From Methanomicrobiales archaeon (lineage in GTDB: Archaea > Halobacteriota > Methanomicrobia > Methanomicrobiales > JACTUA01): a DNA stretch of 64,000 bases. The stretch lies in the NCBI GenBank assembly GCA_015660865.1, contig JACTUA010000003.1:124001-188000 (forward strand), read 5' to 3'. The notes beneath the pieces were generated by a model. That model searched no databases. It saw nothing but the letters and a program-made list of their open reading frames with translations, and had not been told where the DNA came from. How positions within the stretch are numbered: position 1 is the stretch's first letter; the number at the start of each line of letters is the position of its first letter. Positions 63,223-64,000 of this stretch are shown here, in pieces. Made by a program: the position numbers and the translations under genes.

Positions 63223-63311
63223 TCGCCGCTGACCCGTACCCTCTTTTTTCAGAAGGAGAGGGTGGAGAGATCTCTAGGGAAGAGAACGTATTTTTCCCGA
63301 TCAGGACAGTA

Positions 63312-64000
63312 TCAACGATCGGGTGGGGGGGCTTCTTCTCCTGTCTCTGCCACAAGAGCATCGCGGAGCCTTCGTACTTCAGGAACATCCTGTATGGCAA
63401 GGGCGCCGTCGAACGCGCGAACGGCCTCCCCCACCCTTCCCATGGATGCAAGGAGGAGGGCCTTGGAGAACCAGATATACATGTTCATCGGGTTCAGCTC
63501 CAGGGCCTTCTCGTAGCAGTCCAGCGCCTCATCATTTCTCTCCAGCCTCTGCAAGGTCGTCCCCTTCTGGTACCATGCCCTGGGGTTCTTCGGATCCATC
63601 TTGAGGACCCGGTCATAGGAGAGGAAAGCCCGCTCGAAATGGCCGTGAACCTCCTCGATCATCCCCAGCTCGAGGTTGGACTCCACATGCCGGGGGTTGA
63701 TCGAGAGAGCCATCTCGTAGCATTTCTGGGCACGCTCGAGGTTCTTCGTCCTGGAGAAGATCAGACCCTTCTGGTACCAGAGATCCGGGCTCCGGGGATA
63801 GATATCGAGCCCCTTGTCAAAACAGCTGAGTGCTTCCTCGTTTCGCCCGAGGTAGGAGAGGATGATCCCCTTGCTGTACCATGCCATGACATATTTCGGG
63901 TCCTTCTCAATGATCCGATCCCATGACTGCAGGGCCTCCTCGTACCTCCCCAGCTTCCCGAGGTTCACGCCTTTCTCGTGCCAGGCACGGATTGCATAGC
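63312..64000 (-). CDS. TPR protein, 5' truncated by window edge
   Basis: The frame runs open to the right edge: residues YAIRAWHEKGVNLGKLGRYEEAL precede the first internal GTG (63968), so the true start lies beyond the window. About six TPR units are visible (RYEEALQSWDRIIEKDPKYVMAWYSKG and similar). Protein-interaction scaffold of unknown partner, similar in style to the TPR protein at 35.6 kb. Confidence 0.85.
   Translation of the reverse strand, partial: YAIRAWHEKGVNLGKLGRYEEALQSWDRIIEKDPKYVMAWYSKGIILSYLGRNEEALSCFDKGLDIYPRSPDLWYQKGLIFSRTKNLERAQKCYEMALSINPRHVESNLELGMIEEVHGHFERAFLSYDRVLKMDPKNPRAWYQKGTTLQRLERNDEALDCYEKALELNPMNMYIWFSKALLLASMGRVGEAVRAFDGALAIQDVPEVRRLRDALVAETGEEAPPPDR

Overview
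The window is a stretch of archaeal chromosome, almost certainly from a hydrogenotrophic, formate-using methanogen of the order Methanomicrobiales. Archaeal information-processing genes are present: TBP, TFE, Orc1/Cdc6, a HerA-NurA-Rad50-Mre11 set and Trm56. Methanogen-specific genes sit among them: F420-type formate dehydrogenase FdhAB, an FNT formate channel, methenyl-H4MPT cyclohydrolase, methanofuran synthesis genes mfnD/mfnF, and SepCysS for tRNA-dependent cysteine. Many genes have BRE/TATA-like promoters and several look leaderless. I did not name a genus, because nothing in the sequence settles it.

Layout. (1) 1-10.0 kb: surface-glycan block with a truncated LamG protein, two GT4 glycosyltransferases, a coiled-coil methyltransferase, a Wzm/Wzt-type ABC exporter, and divergent rmd/gmd for GDP-deoxyhexose. 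The first 4 kb are AT-rich relative to the rest, which suggests acquired DNA. (2) 10.1-11.3 kb: an RNase III-fold protein with a degenerate active site and an adenosine-specific-kinase-family protein. (3) 11.5-21.1 kb: an acetate-to-polyhydroxyalkanoate module, namely acs1, a dead transposase, then on the minus strand acs2, a large duplicated PhaE/phasin-like protein, PhaE, PhaC, thiolase and acetoacetyl-CoA reductase. (4) 21.3-26.7 kb: TBP, a repeat array and HTH regulator, rpiA, surE, mfnD-mfnF and zinc-ribbon proteins. (5) 26.8-35.5 kb: fdhAB with a tandem terminator array, type IV pilin-like proteins, an HTH-PAS-PAS regulator, fdhC and a membrane OB-fold protein. (6) 35.6-43.0 kb: TPR protein and the mre11-rad50-nurA-herA operon. 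(7) 43.1-49.2 kb: a 59-codon ORF coupled to SepCysS, tRNA-Val, mch, orc1/cdc6 and hypotheticals. (8) 49.3-54.5 kb: ADP-forming acyl-CoA synthetase behind a long inverted repeat, a DUF255 thioredoxin-fold protein and a UPF0280 protein. (9) 54.5-64 kb: small secreted and zinc proteins, a trm56/ATP-grasp/tfe/HD operon, an ACT-type regulator, a Cys-rich transglutaminase-like lipoprotein, tRNA-Leu, an AlkD-like protein, a beta-propeller surface protein and a TPR protein cut by the right edge.

How it fits together: formate enters through FdhC and is oxidised by FdhAB to give F420H2 for methanogenesis, in which Mch is one step. Acetate can be activated by Acs1/Acs2 (AMP-forming) or handled reversibly by the ADP-forming enzyme. 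Acetyl-CoA can then be condensed by PhaA, reduced by PhaB and polymerised by PhaEC, so the window encodes an apparently complete carbon-storage pathway inside a methanogen. That cluster, with its dyad operator candidate and its unusual duplicated PhaE/phasin-like protein, is the most interesting system here.
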